From positions 400,020 to 464,019 of the forward strand of contig NZ_JACOPV010000002.1 of assembly GCF_016881005.1 (NCBI RefSeq): DNA of 64,000 nucleotides. The letters are read 5' to 3'. Shown here one piece after another: positions 46,946-56,257 of the stretch (positions are counted from its first letter, which is position 1; the number at the start of each line of letters is the position of its first letter). The notes below the pieces were generated by a model. The model was not told the DNA's origin, did no database searches, and saw only the letters and a program-made list of their open reading frames with translations. The position numbers and the translations under genes are program-made. Source of the stretch: Pseudomonas arcuscaelestis. Lineage in GTDB: Bacteria > Pseudomonadota > Gammaproteobacteria > Pseudomonadales > Pseudomonadaceae.

Positions 46946-46962
46946 GGCCAGAAGCAGTCATT
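46946..46962. repeat. Repeat motif GGCCAGAAGCAGTCATT
   Basis: This 17-base word is identical to the one at 41324-41340. It lies in the gap after tcuC beside another GGCCGG-rich segment. Confidence 0.6.
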
Positions 46963-47036
46963 GAGAATGTCGCTTTAACAGTTTGTACCGGCGCTTAGCT
47001 AGCAGCTACGCTGTTCGATTTCATGGAGCACTGTAG

Positions 47037-47507
47037 ATGCCTGTTTTTGAAATCTCACCGCTCGAAGCAATTGGCCCTGTGCGGCTTGGCGTATCTCGCA
47101 CTATGGCAAGACAAGCAATGTCTGCGATTGGATTCCCACTCGAGCATTCCCATGATGGCGTTGATTATTTCTGCGAATCCTGCATGCAGCTTTCTTGCGG
47201 ACCAAGCGATGATGTCTGGTTCATTGGTGTCTCCGGAAACCTGCATTTCACGTTCATGTTTAACGGGGTCGATGTTTTCGCGCTCTCTGCAACCGAAGTG
47301 TTTTCCCTGATGGCTGCTTCGGACGATTCCGGCCCACATGGTTTCACTTCATATGAATACTGCTTTCCAAACCAGATCCTCACACTGTGGGACGCTGATG
47401 AACAGTATGACCGCCAAGGAGGGGAGACCCGCGAGGTATGGGGTCAGGTTGGAATCGGCAATGACGCTTATTTGGCAGCCATTAGTGCCATCAAGAAAAA
47501 TATGTAA
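47037..47507 (+). CDS. Small protein of unknown function
   Basis: A 156-residue acidic soluble protein (PVFEISPLEAIGPVRLGVSR...). It has a beta-rich middle (DVWFIGVSGNLHFTFMFNGVDVFALSA) and no signal peptide. I do not recognise the family. Size, acidity and a hydrophobic core resemble immunity proteins, but no toxin is adjacent. GGAG lies about 8 bases before the ATG. It stands alone between repeat-bearing gaps. Confidence 0.6.
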   Translation: MPVFEISPLEAIGPVRLGVSRTMARQAMSAIGFPLEHSHDGVDYFCESCMQLSCGPSDDVWFIGVSGNLHFTFMFNGVDVFALSATEVFSLMAASDDSGPHGFTSYEYCFPNQILTLWDADEQYDRQGGETREVWGQVGIGNDAYLAAISAIKKNM

Positions 47508-47546
47508 CTGGCTATCCCTTCGCTCTGAATGCGTTGTGTTAAAGGG

Positions 47547-47600
47547 CTGCTTTGGGTCGAAAGCAGCCGTTCGCGAGTGACTGGTTTCGACCCAAAGCAG
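47547..47600. repeat. Perfect 16-bp inverted repeat, intergenic
   Basis: CTGCTTTGGGTCGAAA (47547-47562) and TTTCGACCCAAAGCAG (47585-47600) are exact reverse complements around a 22-base spacer. This is the best-preserved member of the GGGTCGA family seen across the right half of the window. The rest of the 300-base gap up to the lipoprotein gene is non-coding. Confidence 0.9.
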
Positions 47601-47809
47601 ACTCTCACAGCGCGATCTGTATAATTCTCCCGGTGCGTAGACCGGTGGAGCATTTGCCAAGTCGTCATCAGGCGGTCAGCGTTTGTAGATAGCATCGTCC
47701 GCTTTGATGTTCTTGTCTTAAATCCCAATCTCAACGACGGCAATTTTCTCCTGCTCTAGCAGAAGATGTACGTCATTTACCTATACCCTCCATAAGCAAA
47801 GGATGCTTG

Positions 47810-48421
47810 ATGAGAACCCCACTACTCGCCCTGACCCTCGCATCGTTACTGAGCGCATGCGCCATCCCTTACGAGACCCCTGAAGCCCGTGCCAACATTG
47901 AACGCGATCTGAAGCTCAGCGAAGACGAAATCGTCACTATCACCGAAACCAACTGGTGCATATTTCCCTATGGTGACTTGCACCTGTGCAGAGCCACGCA
48001 AGGCCTGGGTGTGCTGACCAAAAGCACGCTAGTGCTGGCCTTGTACAAGAGCGGCGTCTATCAGCAAGCCGGAGTTATCAAATCAAGCGATGTGCAATGT
48101 GCCCACCTGCAAAGTGGCAGAGATGCAGCCGATACCTTTTACGTGTTCAGCGAACATTGGTCCGCCATGCTCGTGCCAGTTACCGTGGGGGGCGCCCTGG
48201 CCCTCGACAAGAAAGCCCAGTTCCTGAGCGTGCTGGTGCCCCCAGGCACTGAAAGCTTCACGGCTGCGCAAGGAAGTTTTATTCGGCCCACCGATCGTAA
48301 AAATTACTCGGCTGTGGCGGTCCCAGGTACCCACAGCTATGTAGGAACCAGCGCGAGTATCAACGAGATTTATAATCCGTGTACGCAGGGTAAGATCGCT
48401 AAGGGGCATCCTGAGTCCTGA
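47810..48421 (+). CDS. Lipoprotein of unknown function
   Basis: A 203-residue protein with a lipoprotein signal peptide (RTPLLALTLASLLSACAIP; lipobox LSAC, cysteine near residue 17). The mature part has a hydrophilic start (TPEARANIERDLKLSEDEI) and several cysteines (NWCIFP, HLCRA, VQCAH, NPC). AAGGA precedes the ATG at 47810. Family unknown to me. Confidence 0.75.
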   Translation: MRTPLLALTLASLLSACAIPYETPEARANIERDLKLSEDEIVTITETNWCIFPYGDLHLCRATQGLGVLTKSTLVLALYKSGVYQQAGVIKSSDVQCAHLQSGRDAADTFYVFSEHWSAMLVPVTVGGALALDKKAQFLSVLVPPGTESFTAAQGSFIRPTDRKNYSAVAVPGTHSYVGTSASINEIYNPCTQGKIAKGHPES

Positions 48422-48575
48422 CTTCCCGAAGCCGGCCCTTTGCTGTTCCTGTCCGAAGGAAGGTTTTGTAAAGAACCTGTCTACGGCGCCGCTCTTGTAG
48501 GGACACCTTCAGGTAGTACAACCCGCTCATCCATGTCCAAAGCAAAATAGCGATTAGCACCAACGCCGTGTCCAT
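48399..48575 (-). CDS. 58-residue single-span membrane protein (small ORF)
   Basis: A hydrophobic segment (TALVLIAILLWTWMSGLYYL) is followed by a basic tail (QERRRRQVLY). A near-perfect ribosome binding site, AAGGAG, lies 8 bases before the ATG. The 3' end overlaps the lipoprotein gene tail-to-tail by 23 bases. The frame is clear and its topology sensible (positive-inside), so I regard it as a real gene. Function unknown. Confidence 0.72.
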   Translation of the reverse strand: MDTALVLIAILLWTWMSGLYYLKVSLQERRRRQVLYKTFLRTGTAKGRLREVRTQDAP

Positions 48576-48740
48576 GGCTCAATCTCCTTGCTACCTATAC
48601 CAGCGGCCACGGCTGGTAAATGGGCTAAATGTAGGCGCAGGGTTCACCTTCTTGGCATCCGGTGTTTCGATTGCAGCTTTGAGTCAGAGGTAGTGGGTGG
48701 GGGAAAGCGGCGGGGCCTCGGATGAACCCCCGCGTTGTCT

Positions 48741-49049
48741 TCAAGGGGCTGAAGGTGCGTTGGCCAGCTTCGCATGGGTGGCCAGTTCTTCCGTAATGAA
48801 CGCCGAAATCATCGCCCGGTAGACCTGCTCCACCACCTCAGCCGAGCCACCGGCTTCGTTAGCCAATTCACGCACCTTCCTGATCACCTGCTCGACCCGG
48901 GCCGGTGCACGCACATCATCGGTGGTTTTCTTGAAGGCTGCCGCTTGCGTCACCAGCCGCCCCCGTTTGGCGAGAAGCGAAACCAGGCTGCGGTCGATTT
49001 CATCAATCCCTTGACGGACTTCCTCCAGGGAGGTGCAACGTATATCCAT
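48741..49049 (-). CDS. Chorismate mutase type II (PchB/AroQ-like)
   Basis: A 102-residue all-helical AroQ-fold protein. Conserved positions are IDEIDRSLVSLLAKRGRLV at the start, FKKT in the middle and VYRAMISAFITEEL near the end. It may be a chorismate mutase or an isochorismate pyruvate lyase; the second is known from PchB. The ATG at 49049 is used because GGAAG lies 8 bases before it; the longer start at 49064 has none. Confidence 0.88.
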   Translation of the reverse strand: MDIRCTSLEEVRQGIDEIDRSLVSLLAKRGRLVTQAAAFKKTTDDVRAPARVEQVIRKVRELANEAGGSAEVVEQVYRAMISAFITEELATHAKLANAPSAP

Positions 49050-49136
49050 TTGCGTGACTTCCATTTCATGAGCTTGCGATTGATTGGGGCAGACAGTTGC
49101 TTGTGATTCGGAGCTTGAGTGAAGCCTCTGGTGATT

Positions 49137-49212
49137 GTCCGCTTTGGGTCGATAACTACCGGTCGCAAACAGCGGGCTAGCTGATTTTGAATCGCCCCGA
49201 AGCAGAAGCTTA
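49137..49212. repeat. Decayed GGGTCGA-type intergenic repeat
   Basis: CCGCTTTGGGTCGATAACTA and a later CCCCGAAGCAGAAGC carry word patterns of the perfect inverted repeat at 47.6 kb, but the arms no longer match. Confidence 0.5.
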
Positions 49213-49234
49213 GGAGCGACTCACGACTATAGCT

Positions 49235-49672
49235 CTAGCCGGGTAGACTCAGGTGGAGCAAGGGGAATGGGCGGCCCTCGCCATCCAGCGGAGAGCGACC
49301 TGTTTGAACAAACCCGTAATGTAAATAGAACCCTACCGCGTCGGGGTTCTGTTCATTCACATCAACACTCATCTGACTGCGCGAACTGCGGGCATGATCC
49401 AGCAGCGCGCGGCCAATCCCTTTCCCTCGCAGATCGGGTTCGATGAAGAGCATCTCAACGTGGTTTTCATTGAGCCCAATAAACCCTAGCGGGCAGTCCT
49501 CGGCATCTACTGCAACCCATAATTCAACAGCAGGCAGGTAGATATCGCGAAGCTGCGGAAGCAGTGCCTCAATATCGGATTCTTGCAGGAAGTGATGAGT
49601 GGCGCGAACGGAGCGCAGCCAAATGTTAAGCAGTTGCGGATGGTCGGCATGAGTAGCCTGACGAATGATCAT
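49235..49672 (-). CDS. GNAT family N-acetyltransferase
   Basis: A 145-residue GNAT protein. The acetyl-CoA motif is EPDLRGKGIGRALLDHA, near residue 83, with NENHVEMLFI before it and FYLHYGFVQTG after. AAGGGTGA lies just before the ATG. Substrate unknown; size and pattern are similar to YjaB-like acetyltransferases. Confidence 0.9.
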   Translation of the reverse strand: MIIRQATHADHPQLLNIWLRSVRATHHFLQESDIEALLPQLRDIYLPAVELWVAVDAEDCPLGFIGLNENHVEMLFIEPDLRGKGIGRALLDHARSSRSQMSVDVNEQNPDAVGFYLHYGFVQTGRSPLDGEGRPFPLLHLSLPG

Positions 49673-50355
49673 AGAATCACCCTTTACACTTGATATCGGA
49701 AATGAGGCACGCCAGTAGATAGCGACCGTATAAGTGTCGGCAACTTGTATGACCGCTTCGCGAGTTAACGCCTGAGCGGTTCACGGCAGAGGTAGCCGCA
49801 AAGGAGGGAGGAAGGACAATACGGGGAGGCATTTGGGGCGTCAATAAAAAATTACGGATGAAAGAGTGGAAGCATACTTGAGAGTTGGTCGTCGGACCGC
49901 TAGTGGCGTGCTGCGGAACGCCAGACACGGGTCATGTAATCATCAGGAGATTATGGTGACTGTAACCGAGCACTTACCATCATCTCCCGCTAAAGAGCTC
50001 CTGAGCTTGCCTATGGCAACTCGGCTAAGGCGCCCGCCGCAATTGACCACTATCGACCATTAGCAGCCATTCGTAACGAGTATCAATCGGCCAACAGGAG
50101 CCACTGGGATATTCGAGGCATCGCAATTGTCTAGCCAAAAGCAACGAGGACATGCAGGTTTAGGTACGCAGGAAAAAAGCTGGTACGCCGTGCAGGAGCC
50201 TGGCGTGTAGAAACGTATTTCTCGATTTTTTGCCCAGGCTATGACTGAGGTCATATCACAATTTCAGCGCGCTGCTAGGTTTGAAGCTCCCGAAACGTCC
50301 AAGTAGGGTGAGACTTCAGTCTTGTAACAACGGTTTTGTAGTTGGAGTATTCGCG
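49673..50355. other. 683-base stretch without a convincing gene
   Basis: Short frames here have no ribosome binding site or homology. Segments such as GACCATTAGCAGCCATTCG (50057-50075) resemble the dispersed intergenic repeats. AT content rises toward 50.2 kb, where a promoter for the ferric-reductase-like gene is expected. Confidence 0.5.
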
Positions 50356-51609
50356 TTGAGAACCTCGCATTGCATACTCGGAATTTTACTGATTACGGCA
50401 CTCACGGTGCTGATAGAAGTACCTGTCGATACTTGGCTAACGTCAGCAACCCTTAGCCTGGTACTCGGGGCTACCGCCCTGGTTTACATGGCAGCTTCCT
50501 GCGTACTTGCCAGTCGCTGGGGAGTAGTTGAGAGTCTCTTTGGTGGCCTGGATCGCGTCTATGAGTCCCACAAGTGGCTCGGTATATGGGCGCTCGTGTT
50601 TGCCTCGTATCATTTCGTGTTCAAAGCGAATCTGGATGTTTGGAACAGTGTGCCTATCCTGGAACTACCCAAATATTGGACGCGACTGGTACGCCAGTTG
50701 AGCTATGTTGCACTGGGCCTAATCGTGCTGCTGGCGCTGAACCGCAACATTCCTTACCGCGTATGGCGGTGGTGGCACAAGCTTTCCGGCCCATTGTTCC
50801 TGATTGTGATTTTGCATTGGCTCAGTTTCAAATCACCGATCACCCTGCTCAGCCCTTCGGGTATCTGGTTGACGCTGCTCTGCGGGCTGGGTGTGCTCGC
50901 CGCCCTCTACAAGCTGGTGCTATACCCATTTGTTGCGCGCGCGGGCGAGTACCGGGTGACCGCTGTAAAGAGAGAAAAAAATGCACTGCATTTGACGCTG
51001 GAGCCGATCCATAAAGGATTTGACTTCAACGCTGGGCAGTTCGCATTTCTGGCCATGCAGCAAAAGGGCCTGCGCGAGCCACACCCCTTCACGATCGCTA
51101 GCGCCAACGGTCCGAATGGGCAAATTTCGTTCGTGATCAGAGGGCTGGGGGATTACACCAAAAAGCTCTGCGAGTGCGCCAAAGTCGGCATGTGCGCCAC
51201 TATTTACGCCCCTTACGGTCGTTTTAAGCGCGCCTTTCAAGCCGAGCGGGAAATATGGGTCGGCGCAGGTGTGGGCATTTCGCCCTTCATTTCCTGGTTG
51301 CAAGACCCAGACGCAACAGACTTCGAAAAAGCGACGCTGGTTTATTGCTTCACGCCTTCACGCGCCTTCCCTCCGCCCGAAGAGTTGCAAGCCATGGCAG
51401 AGATGCGTGGGGCTCAATTTGTTGGTAATGCCGGGGGTGTCGAACAGTTGGCCGAAACGCTGCGCCAAGCGGTAGCTCAAACCAAACCACACAAGCTTCA
51501 CGTAAGTTTTTGCGGCCCCAAAGGTTTACTGGAAAAGGTACAGGAGCTAATGGATATCAACCGGATCCCGAAAGAAAACCTGCACTTCGAACTTTTCGAA
51601 TTCCGTTAA
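50356..51609 (+). CDS. Ferric reductase-like membrane flavocytochrome
   Basis: A 417-residue protein. The N-terminal part has about six membrane segments with paired histidines (ESHKWLGIWALVFASYHFVF; WHKLSGPLFLIVILHWL). The C-terminal part is a ferredoxin-reductase-like FAD/NAD(P)H domain (EPHPFTIASANG, WVGAGVGISPFISW, FCGPKG). It resembles NOX/Fre-type reductases. The likely start is TTG 50356, with GGAG 9 bases upstream; the frame stays open to 50281. The electron acceptor is unknown. Confidence 0.87.
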   Translation: MRTSHCILGILLITALTVLIEVPVDTWLTSATLSLVLGATALVYMAASCVLASRWGVVESLFGGLDRVYESHKWLGIWALVFASYHFVFKANLDVWNSVPILELPKYWTRLVRQLSYVALGLIVLLALNRNIPYRVWRWWHKLSGPLFLIVILHWLSFKSPITLLSPSGIWLTLLCGLGVLAALYKLVLYPFVARAGEYRVTAVKREKNALHLTLEPIHKGFDFNAGQFAFLAMQQKGLREPHPFTIASANGPNGQISFVIRGLGDYTKKLCECAKVGMCATIYAPYGRFKRAFQAEREIWVGAGVGISPFISWLQDPDATDFEKATLVYCFTPSRAFPPPEELQAMAEMRGAQFVGNAGGVEQLAETLRQAVAQTKPHKLHVSFCGPKGLLEKVQELMDINRIPKENLHFELFEFR

Positions 51610-51624
51610 ACCCGGCGTAACAGG

Positions 51625-51656
51625 CCTGAGCATGCGCCCAGGAGCGGGTGCTCAGG
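51625..51656. other. Inverted repeat between convergent genes
   Basis: CCTGAGCA (51625-51632) and TGCTCAGG (51649-51656) form an 8-bp stem with a 16-base loop. It lies just after the ferric-reductase-like stop. No T-run follows, so it may be only a weak terminator. Confidence 0.4.
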
Positions 51657-51791
51657 TCGCAGATATTCAATTTACGACCTGTACGGGTCGGCCGCGATGG
51701 CCCCATAGCGGCCCAGCACAATTTGAGCAAGCTGGCGAACGAAGGTGCGCACGTTGACGTTGTATCCACTGCTTCAGGCAAGCACGCGTGA

Positions 51792-53015
51792 TCAGAAAAC
51801 CACCGAGCGCTGACAGACCGACGTCGCCACGATCTTCCCGTGCTTAAGCACCATCAACCGTGTGGGCAGGTCGAGAATTACATCACTAACCGAATGTGTA
51901 TCCAGCAACACCAAGTCAGCAAAGGCACCCGGCTCCAATCCATAATCCTTTAGCCTCAGCGCTTTCGCCGGATGGGTGGTGAGCATCGACAACACCGTGG
52001 CCTGGTCATCCGCCCCGCCAAGGTGGCAGGCCGGTATCGCCAATTGCGCGATGTTGAGCAAATCACCGGTGCCAAACGGGGTAAACGCATTGCGGATATT
52101 GTTGGTGGCAAGGCACACATTCACGCCGCCGTCACGCAGTGCCCGCACCGGCGTCAGGGTGCGGCGTACGTTGTGGCCGTCGCCGCGCGCACCGAGGTGC
52201 AAGTCGGTGGCGGGCAGGCACATGACGCTGATGCCGGCCTCACGAATCAAGGCAATAATCTCCCGCTGTTTGGGCGGTGGCACTGCGCTGAGGCTAGTCA
52301 GGTGACCAACACACACACGCCCTTGATAGCCTTCCTCGATAGTCTTGCGCGCGAGGTATTCAATGGTCATGTGCTCGGCGTTGTCGGCGAAATCCTGATG
52401 GAAGTCGATGTCCTTGCCGTAGCGCTTGGCCAGGTTGAATACGTAGTCGATGTGTTCATGGGCCGAGTCATCGTTGTAAGGAATACCGCCCACTACATCT
52501 GCGCCTTTCTCCATGGCCTCAACCATCATTGCTTGCATGCCCGGTAGTTTCAGAATCCCTTCCTGCGGGAAAGCCACCACTTGGATGTCGATTACATCAC
52601 GCAGCTTATCGCGCAACTCCAGTACCACATCAAAGCCAGTGAAGCCTTGTACCGGATCGAATTCAGCGTGGGCTCGGACGTGGGTGGTGCCGGCCTGCAC
52701 CAATGCACGTAGTGCTTGAGTCGAACGCTCGAAAATGTCGTCGCGAGTCAAAGTGGGTTTAAGCTGGGCGGTAACCGCTATCGCCTCTTTCAATGTGCCG
52801 GAGCGATTGGCCTTGCGGTGCATGATATTGGCTTTTTCCAGGTGCAGGTGCCCTTCGACAAAACCCGGGATCAGCACCTTGCCGTGCCCCTGGATTTCCT
52901 GCTTAGCTTGCGCTGAAATTGTCGGCGCAACTTCAATAATTTTGCCGTTGTGCACCGCTACGTCCATCAGTGGTTTTGTATCGTCGATGCGTACATTGCG
53001 AAAGATTAAATCCAT
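51792..53015 (-). CDS. Cytosine deaminase-like amidohydrolase with non-canonical motifs
   Basis: A 407-residue protein of the cytosine deaminase / AtzC-like amidohydrolase group. The first metal motif is GHLHLEK. The usual HCDE of CodA appears as HQDF, and the late aspartate region reads ATNNIRNAFTPFG where relatives have SDNIRD. So two residues that CodA-type enzymes use for catalysis seem replaced. It lies after the DUF2790 and cyn genes on the same strand. It may release cyanate or ammonia from a ring or urea compound, or use a different reaction. This is inference. Confidence 0.82.
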   Translation of the reverse strand: MDLIFRNVRIDDTKPLMDVAVHNGKIIEVAPTISAQAKQEIQGHGKVLIPGFVEGHLHLEKANIMHRKANRSGTLKEAIAVTAQLKPTLTRDDIFERSTQALRALVQAGTTHVRAHAEFDPVQGFTGFDVVLELRDKLRDVIDIQVVAFPQEGILKLPGMQAMMVEAMEKGADVVGGIPYNDDSAHEHIDYVFNLAKRYGKDIDFHQDFADNAEHMTIEYLARKTIEEGYQGRVCVGHLTSLSAVPPPKQREIIALIREAGISVMCLPATDLHLGARGDGHNVRRTLTPVRALRDGGVNVCLATNNIRNAFTPFGTGDLLNIAQLAIPACHLGGADDQATVLSMLTTHPAKALRLKDYGLEPGAFADLVLLDTHSVSDVILDLPTRLMVLKHGKIVATSVCQRSVVF

Positions 53016-53072
53016 GACGTTAGCTCTCTATATTGTTGCCCTCAGGCGCATCGAAAAAAAACTATGGGCAGC

Positions 53073-53312
53073 TCAACCGTTGGAACAGCCGTTACCCATC
53101 ACTCGGTATTCAAGAATGTGCTTCTGGCCCTTGGAGTCTTCATAGGTCATACGCACGGGTACCACGGCGCAGACGTTCGGGACTTCACTGATGGAAATGA
53201 CGTGGTCGATGTCCAGATGCTGGGAATAGCTGTATTGCTCAATCGGTAGCGGCTCATCGGCCATCGCCGCAGCACAAAAAACGCCGAATATCATTACAAG
53301 TAACGCTTTCAA
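53073..53312 (-). CDS. Secreted DUF2790 protein
   Basis: A 79-residue protein with a signal peptide (KALLVMIFGVFCAAAMADE). Its mature region is the DUF2790 pattern (YSYSQHLDIDHVISI; CAVVPVRMTYEDS; EYRVMGNGCS). The family is nearly limited to Pseudomonas and has no known function. The start appears to be a TTG with AAGG 9 bases before it. It lies between cynS and the amidohydrolase gene. Confidence 0.87.
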   Translation of the reverse strand: MKALLVMIFGVFCAAAMADEPLPIEQYSYSQHLDIDHVISISEVPNVCAVVPVRMTYEDSKGQKHILEYRVMGNGCSNG

Positions 53313-53386
53313 GTTCAGATGCCTTCTTCCAGACTTCTAAGATGAAGCCCGGCAGCTATGCAGCGCCGGGCCCATGGGGCGAGCGA

Positions 53387-53857
53387 TCAGAACGGTTTGG
53401 TCGGCAAGTACTTGCCATCCAAGGTGATCACCGCGCGGGAGCCGCCATCTGGATCATCGACCTTCTTGACATCCAGTTTGAAGTTGATGGCGCTGATGAT
53501 GCCGTCGCCAAATTTCTCGTGAACCAGAGCCTTGAGCGTGGTGCCGTATACCTGAATCATTTCGTAGAAGCGGTAAACGGTAGGGTCGGTGGGAATGCCG
53601 TTGCCGATGCTGCCGCGTAGCGGGATGCTCTGCAGCAGGAGCGCGGCATCTGCGTCGAGACCCAGGATTTCGGCAACCACGTGGGCAGCGTTGGCCGGCA
53701 GTGGGTGTTGGCCGAGCAAGGCGGCGGTGACAAAGGCTTCGTGCAGGCCGGTGCCTTCGGCAATCTGAGCGAACGACAGGTCTTTGCGGGCCTTGGCCAA
53801 AAGGATGACTTCGGTCAGGGCAAGGCGAGCGTTTTGACTATTTTGTGACTGGATCAT
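53387..53857 (-). CDS. cynS: Cyanate hydratase (cyanase)
   Basis: A 156-residue enzyme that converts cyanate and bicarbonate to ammonia and carbon dioxide. The N-terminal helical domain resembles a DNA-binding fold ([23 protein letters not shown]). The catalytic Arg and Glu are in YRFYEM and the Ser in IISAI. The C-terminus [13 protein letters not shown] is near-identical to E. coli CynS from memory. It lies 29 bases after cynT. Confidence 0.97.
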   Translation of the reverse strand: MIQSQNSQNARLALTEVILLAKARKDLSFAQIAEGTGLHEAFVTAALLGQHPLPANAAHVVAEILGLDADAALLLQSIPLRGSIGNGIPTDPTVYRFYEMIQVYGTTLKALVHEKFGDGIISAINFKLDVKKVDDPDGGSRAVITLDGKYLPTKPF

Positions 53858-53886
53858 GGTGATATCTCCGTGGGTAGAAATCAGGG

Positions 53887-54528
53887 TTAGTGCGCAGTAG
53901 CGCAAGCGATAGGGTTTTCGGCCAGCGGCACGAATTTTTTGGTGCGGCTATCGAAGGCCTGGATGCAGCCGCTTTCGATGTCGTAGACCCAGCCATGTAA
54001 CGTCACGCGTTTTTCTTCCAGTGCGAGGCGTACCGAGGGATGTGTTTGAATATTGGCTAACTGCGCGATGACGTTTTCACGCACCATCGAGGCGACTCTG
54101 GCCTGCTGGTCAACATGATTACGGGCCTCGTTGACCACCCGACCGGAATCGGCGTAGCGCAACCAGCCGGCCACGGCGGGCATGTGATCCAGGCAATTAC
54201 AAGTGGCGATGGCGGTCATGGCGCCGCAGTCGGAATGCCCGCAGATCACGATGTCGCTGACTTTCAAGGCTGCGACGGCGTACTCCACCGAAGCGGACAC
54301 ACCGCCCGGCTCAGGGCCGTAGGACGGCACGATGTTGCCCGCGTTGCGGATGACGAACAGGTCGCCCGGTTCACGCTGCGTGACCAGCTCCGGCACCAAC
54401 CGGCTGTCAGAGCAAGAGATGAATAACGCCCGTGGGCTCTGCTGGTTGGCCAGGTCTTTGAACAGACCGGCGCGTTCAGGAAAGGCTTTGCGCTGAAATT
54501 TAAGGAAACCGTCGATGATGTCTTGCAT
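53887..54528 (-). CDS. cynT: Beta-carbonic anhydrase of the cyanate operon
   Basis: A 213-residue beta-carbonic anhydrase. The zinc ligands are the cysteine and aspartate in SCSDSR, and the histidine and cysteine in CGHSDCGA. It replenishes the bicarbonate consumed by cyanase. GGAG lies 7 bases before the ATG. It is the first gene after the divergent cynR and is followed by cynS. Confidence 0.96.
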   Translation of the reverse strand: MQDIIDGFLKFQRKAFPERAGLFKDLANQQSPRALFISCSDSRLVPELVTQREPGDLFVIRNAGNIVPSYGPEPGGVSASVEYAVAALKVSDIVICGHSDCGAMTAIATCNCLDHMPAVAGWLRYADSGRVVNEARNHVDQQARVASMVRENVIAQLANIQTHPSVRLALEEKRVTLHGWVYDIESGCIQAFDSRTKKFVPLAENPIACATAH

Positions 54529-54596
54529 GGTTGACTCCGTTGGCTCGCTTTGCGATGAGGCAAAGGTTACGGAGTGCGTGTAATAAGGTAAAAGTC

Positions 54597-54626
54597 TGAT
54601 ATATGATCAAGCACATTAGATAATCT
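54597..54626. promoter_or_regulatory. Candidate CynR operator
   Basis: TGATatatgATCA (54597-54609) fits the LysR T-N11-A pattern. A second palindrome AGATAATCT (54618-54626) follows at once. Both lie in the cynT / cynR intergenic gap. Confidence 0.55.
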
Positions 54627-54639
54627 TATAGGCACAACC

Positions 54640-55539
54640 ATGCTTGCGCGCCATATTCAGTATTTTCTAGCGGTCGCGGAACATCAGGGCTTTACCAGTG
54701 CGGCGGCGGCACTGCATGTTTCGCAGCCGGCGCTGTCGCAGCAAGTACGCCAGCTGGAGGAAAGCCTCGGCGCGCAGTTGTTTGATCGCTCAGGGCGCAA
54801 AACACGCCTGACTGATGCTGGGGAGGTTTACCTGCGTTATGCATTGCGGGCGGCGCAGGAGCTGCGCGAAGGCAAGCGCGCGATCCATGATGTGGGCGAT
54901 TTAAGTCGAGGAACGCTGCGTATAGCGGTGACGCCAACCTTCACGACCTACCTGATTGGGCCGTTGGTGGAAGCCTTTCACTGCCGCTACCCCAACATCA
55001 CGCTGAACGTGCATGAACTCGCCCAGGAACTCATGGAGAGCCTACTGCTGAAAGACGAACTGGATGTGGGGATTGCGTTTGATGAGGGGCATGCGCCAGA
55101 CATCGAGGCCTATCCCCTGCTGGTTGAAACGCTTGCCTTGGTCGTTGGTAGCCAACATCCGTTGGCCGGCGCGCGGGCTATCGATCTGGAGACGCTGAAT
55201 GCGCAATCGCTGATTCTACTCAGCAACGCGTTCGCCACCCGCGAGCAGATCGACCGTTACTGTAACCAACACGGCATCCGCCCGCGGGTGGTGATGGAGG
55301 CCAATGTGATTGGTGCGTTGATTGAGGTGGTTCGCAGAACCACGCTGTCGACCTTGCTGCCGGCCGCCATAGCGCGAGAGCACCCAGAGTTGGTGTCTGT
55401 TGAGTTAGGGCCGCATCGGTTAGAACGCACAGCGGTACTGATGCAGCGCAAGAATGTCTATCAATCCGCGGCTGCGCGGGCGTTTATGGCGCTGGCCAAG
55501 GAAGTGGCTGGAGGTCTAACCAACAAGGCAAATGAATAG
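54640..55539 (+). CDS. cynR: LysR activator of the cyanate operon
   Basis: A 299-residue LysR protein starting [21 protein letters not shown], with the helix-turn-helix [20 protein letters not shown]. This is close to E. coli CynR in length and layout. It is divergent from cynT with a 111-base gap. Cyanate is the known effector of CynR. Confidence 0.93.
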   Translation: MLARHIQYFLAVAEHQGFTSAAAALHVSQPALSQQVRQLEESLGAQLFDRSGRKTRLTDAGEVYLRYALRAAQELREGKRAIHDVGDLSRGTLRIAVTPTFTTYLIGPLVEAFHCRYPNITLNVHELAQELMESLLLKDELDVGIAFDEGHAPDIEAYPLLVETLALVVGSQHPLAGARAIDLETLNAQSLILLSNAFATREQIDRYCNQHGIRPRVVMEANVIGALIEVVRRTTLSTLLPAAIAREHPELVSVELGPHRLERTAVLMQRKNVYQSAAARAFMALAKEVAGGLTNKANE

Positions 55540-55650
55540 CAGGAATACGAAGGGCTTTTATCGCGCCCGCGACCGCTTCTAAGTTGGGAAGCGCCCTCGA
55601 AGCGACAATGTCGAAGGGGTTGCTATCCCTGAGCTCACGAAATTTAACGC

Positions 55651-56160
55651 TCACACCGCATCAAGTACGGCGAGGTTTCGATACTGCCCTTTGAAATACA
55701 ACAATGGCTGCCTTGCAGCTGCTGTTTGCAGTTTTAACGCCTTGACTTCCCCAATCACGATCAAGTGATCACCTGCAGCGTGCTCGGCGTGAATTTCGCA
55801 ATCCAGCCAGTGCAGACTGCCAACAATGACCGGATTACCCAGCGGTGATTCCTGCCAGTCGACGCCGTGCCATTTGTCCGTGCCTCGCCGAGCGAACTGA
55901 TTGGAGATATTGACCTGCTCGCCCGACAGGATATTGACCGCGAATCGACCTGCCTGGCGAATTTTGGGGTAGCTGGCCGAGGTGGACATCACGCTGAATG
56001 ACACCAATGGCGGATTCATCGACACGCTAAAGAACGATTGGCAGGTGAAGCCTATCGCCTCGCCATCAACGTGTGACGAGATGACTGTAATACCGGATGC
56101 GTAGTGCCCGAGCGCTTCGCGAAAGCTCAAAGGCTCGATGGCATTACTAGGGAGTGACAT
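55651..56160 (-). CDS. Flavin reductase family protein
   Basis: A 169-residue FMN-binding split-barrel protein (HpaC-like). It starts SFREALGHYASGITVISSHVDG, followed by GFTCQSFFSVSMNPPLVSFSVM, with HLIVIGEVKAL near the end. Such proteins supply reduced flavin to oxygen-using partners. It lies 97 bases after mesD and on the same strand, so it may feed that oxygen-dependent system. This link is inferred. Confidence 0.88.
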   Translation of the reverse strand: MSLPSNAIEPLSFREALGHYASGITVISSHVDGEAIGFTCQSFFSVSMNPPLVSFSVMSTSASYPKIRQAGRFAVNILSGEQVNISNQFARRGTDKWHGVDWQESPLGNPVIVGSLHWLDCEIHAEHAAGDHLIVIGEVKALKLQTAAARQPLLYFKGQYRNLAVLDAV

Positions 56161-56257
56161 GACAGATCCTAAAAAGTACGGATAACGTGAAGAAAGGCTG
56201 GAAGCCGCCCAATATTCAACCTGGCTGTCTGCAGCCTTCTCCAATTGTGAAAGCGGC

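Noticed and set aside
49677..50254. Short frames in the 49.7-50.3 kb gap
   Set aside because: None has a ribosome binding site, codon bias or a recognisable product; the stretch carries repeat remnants.
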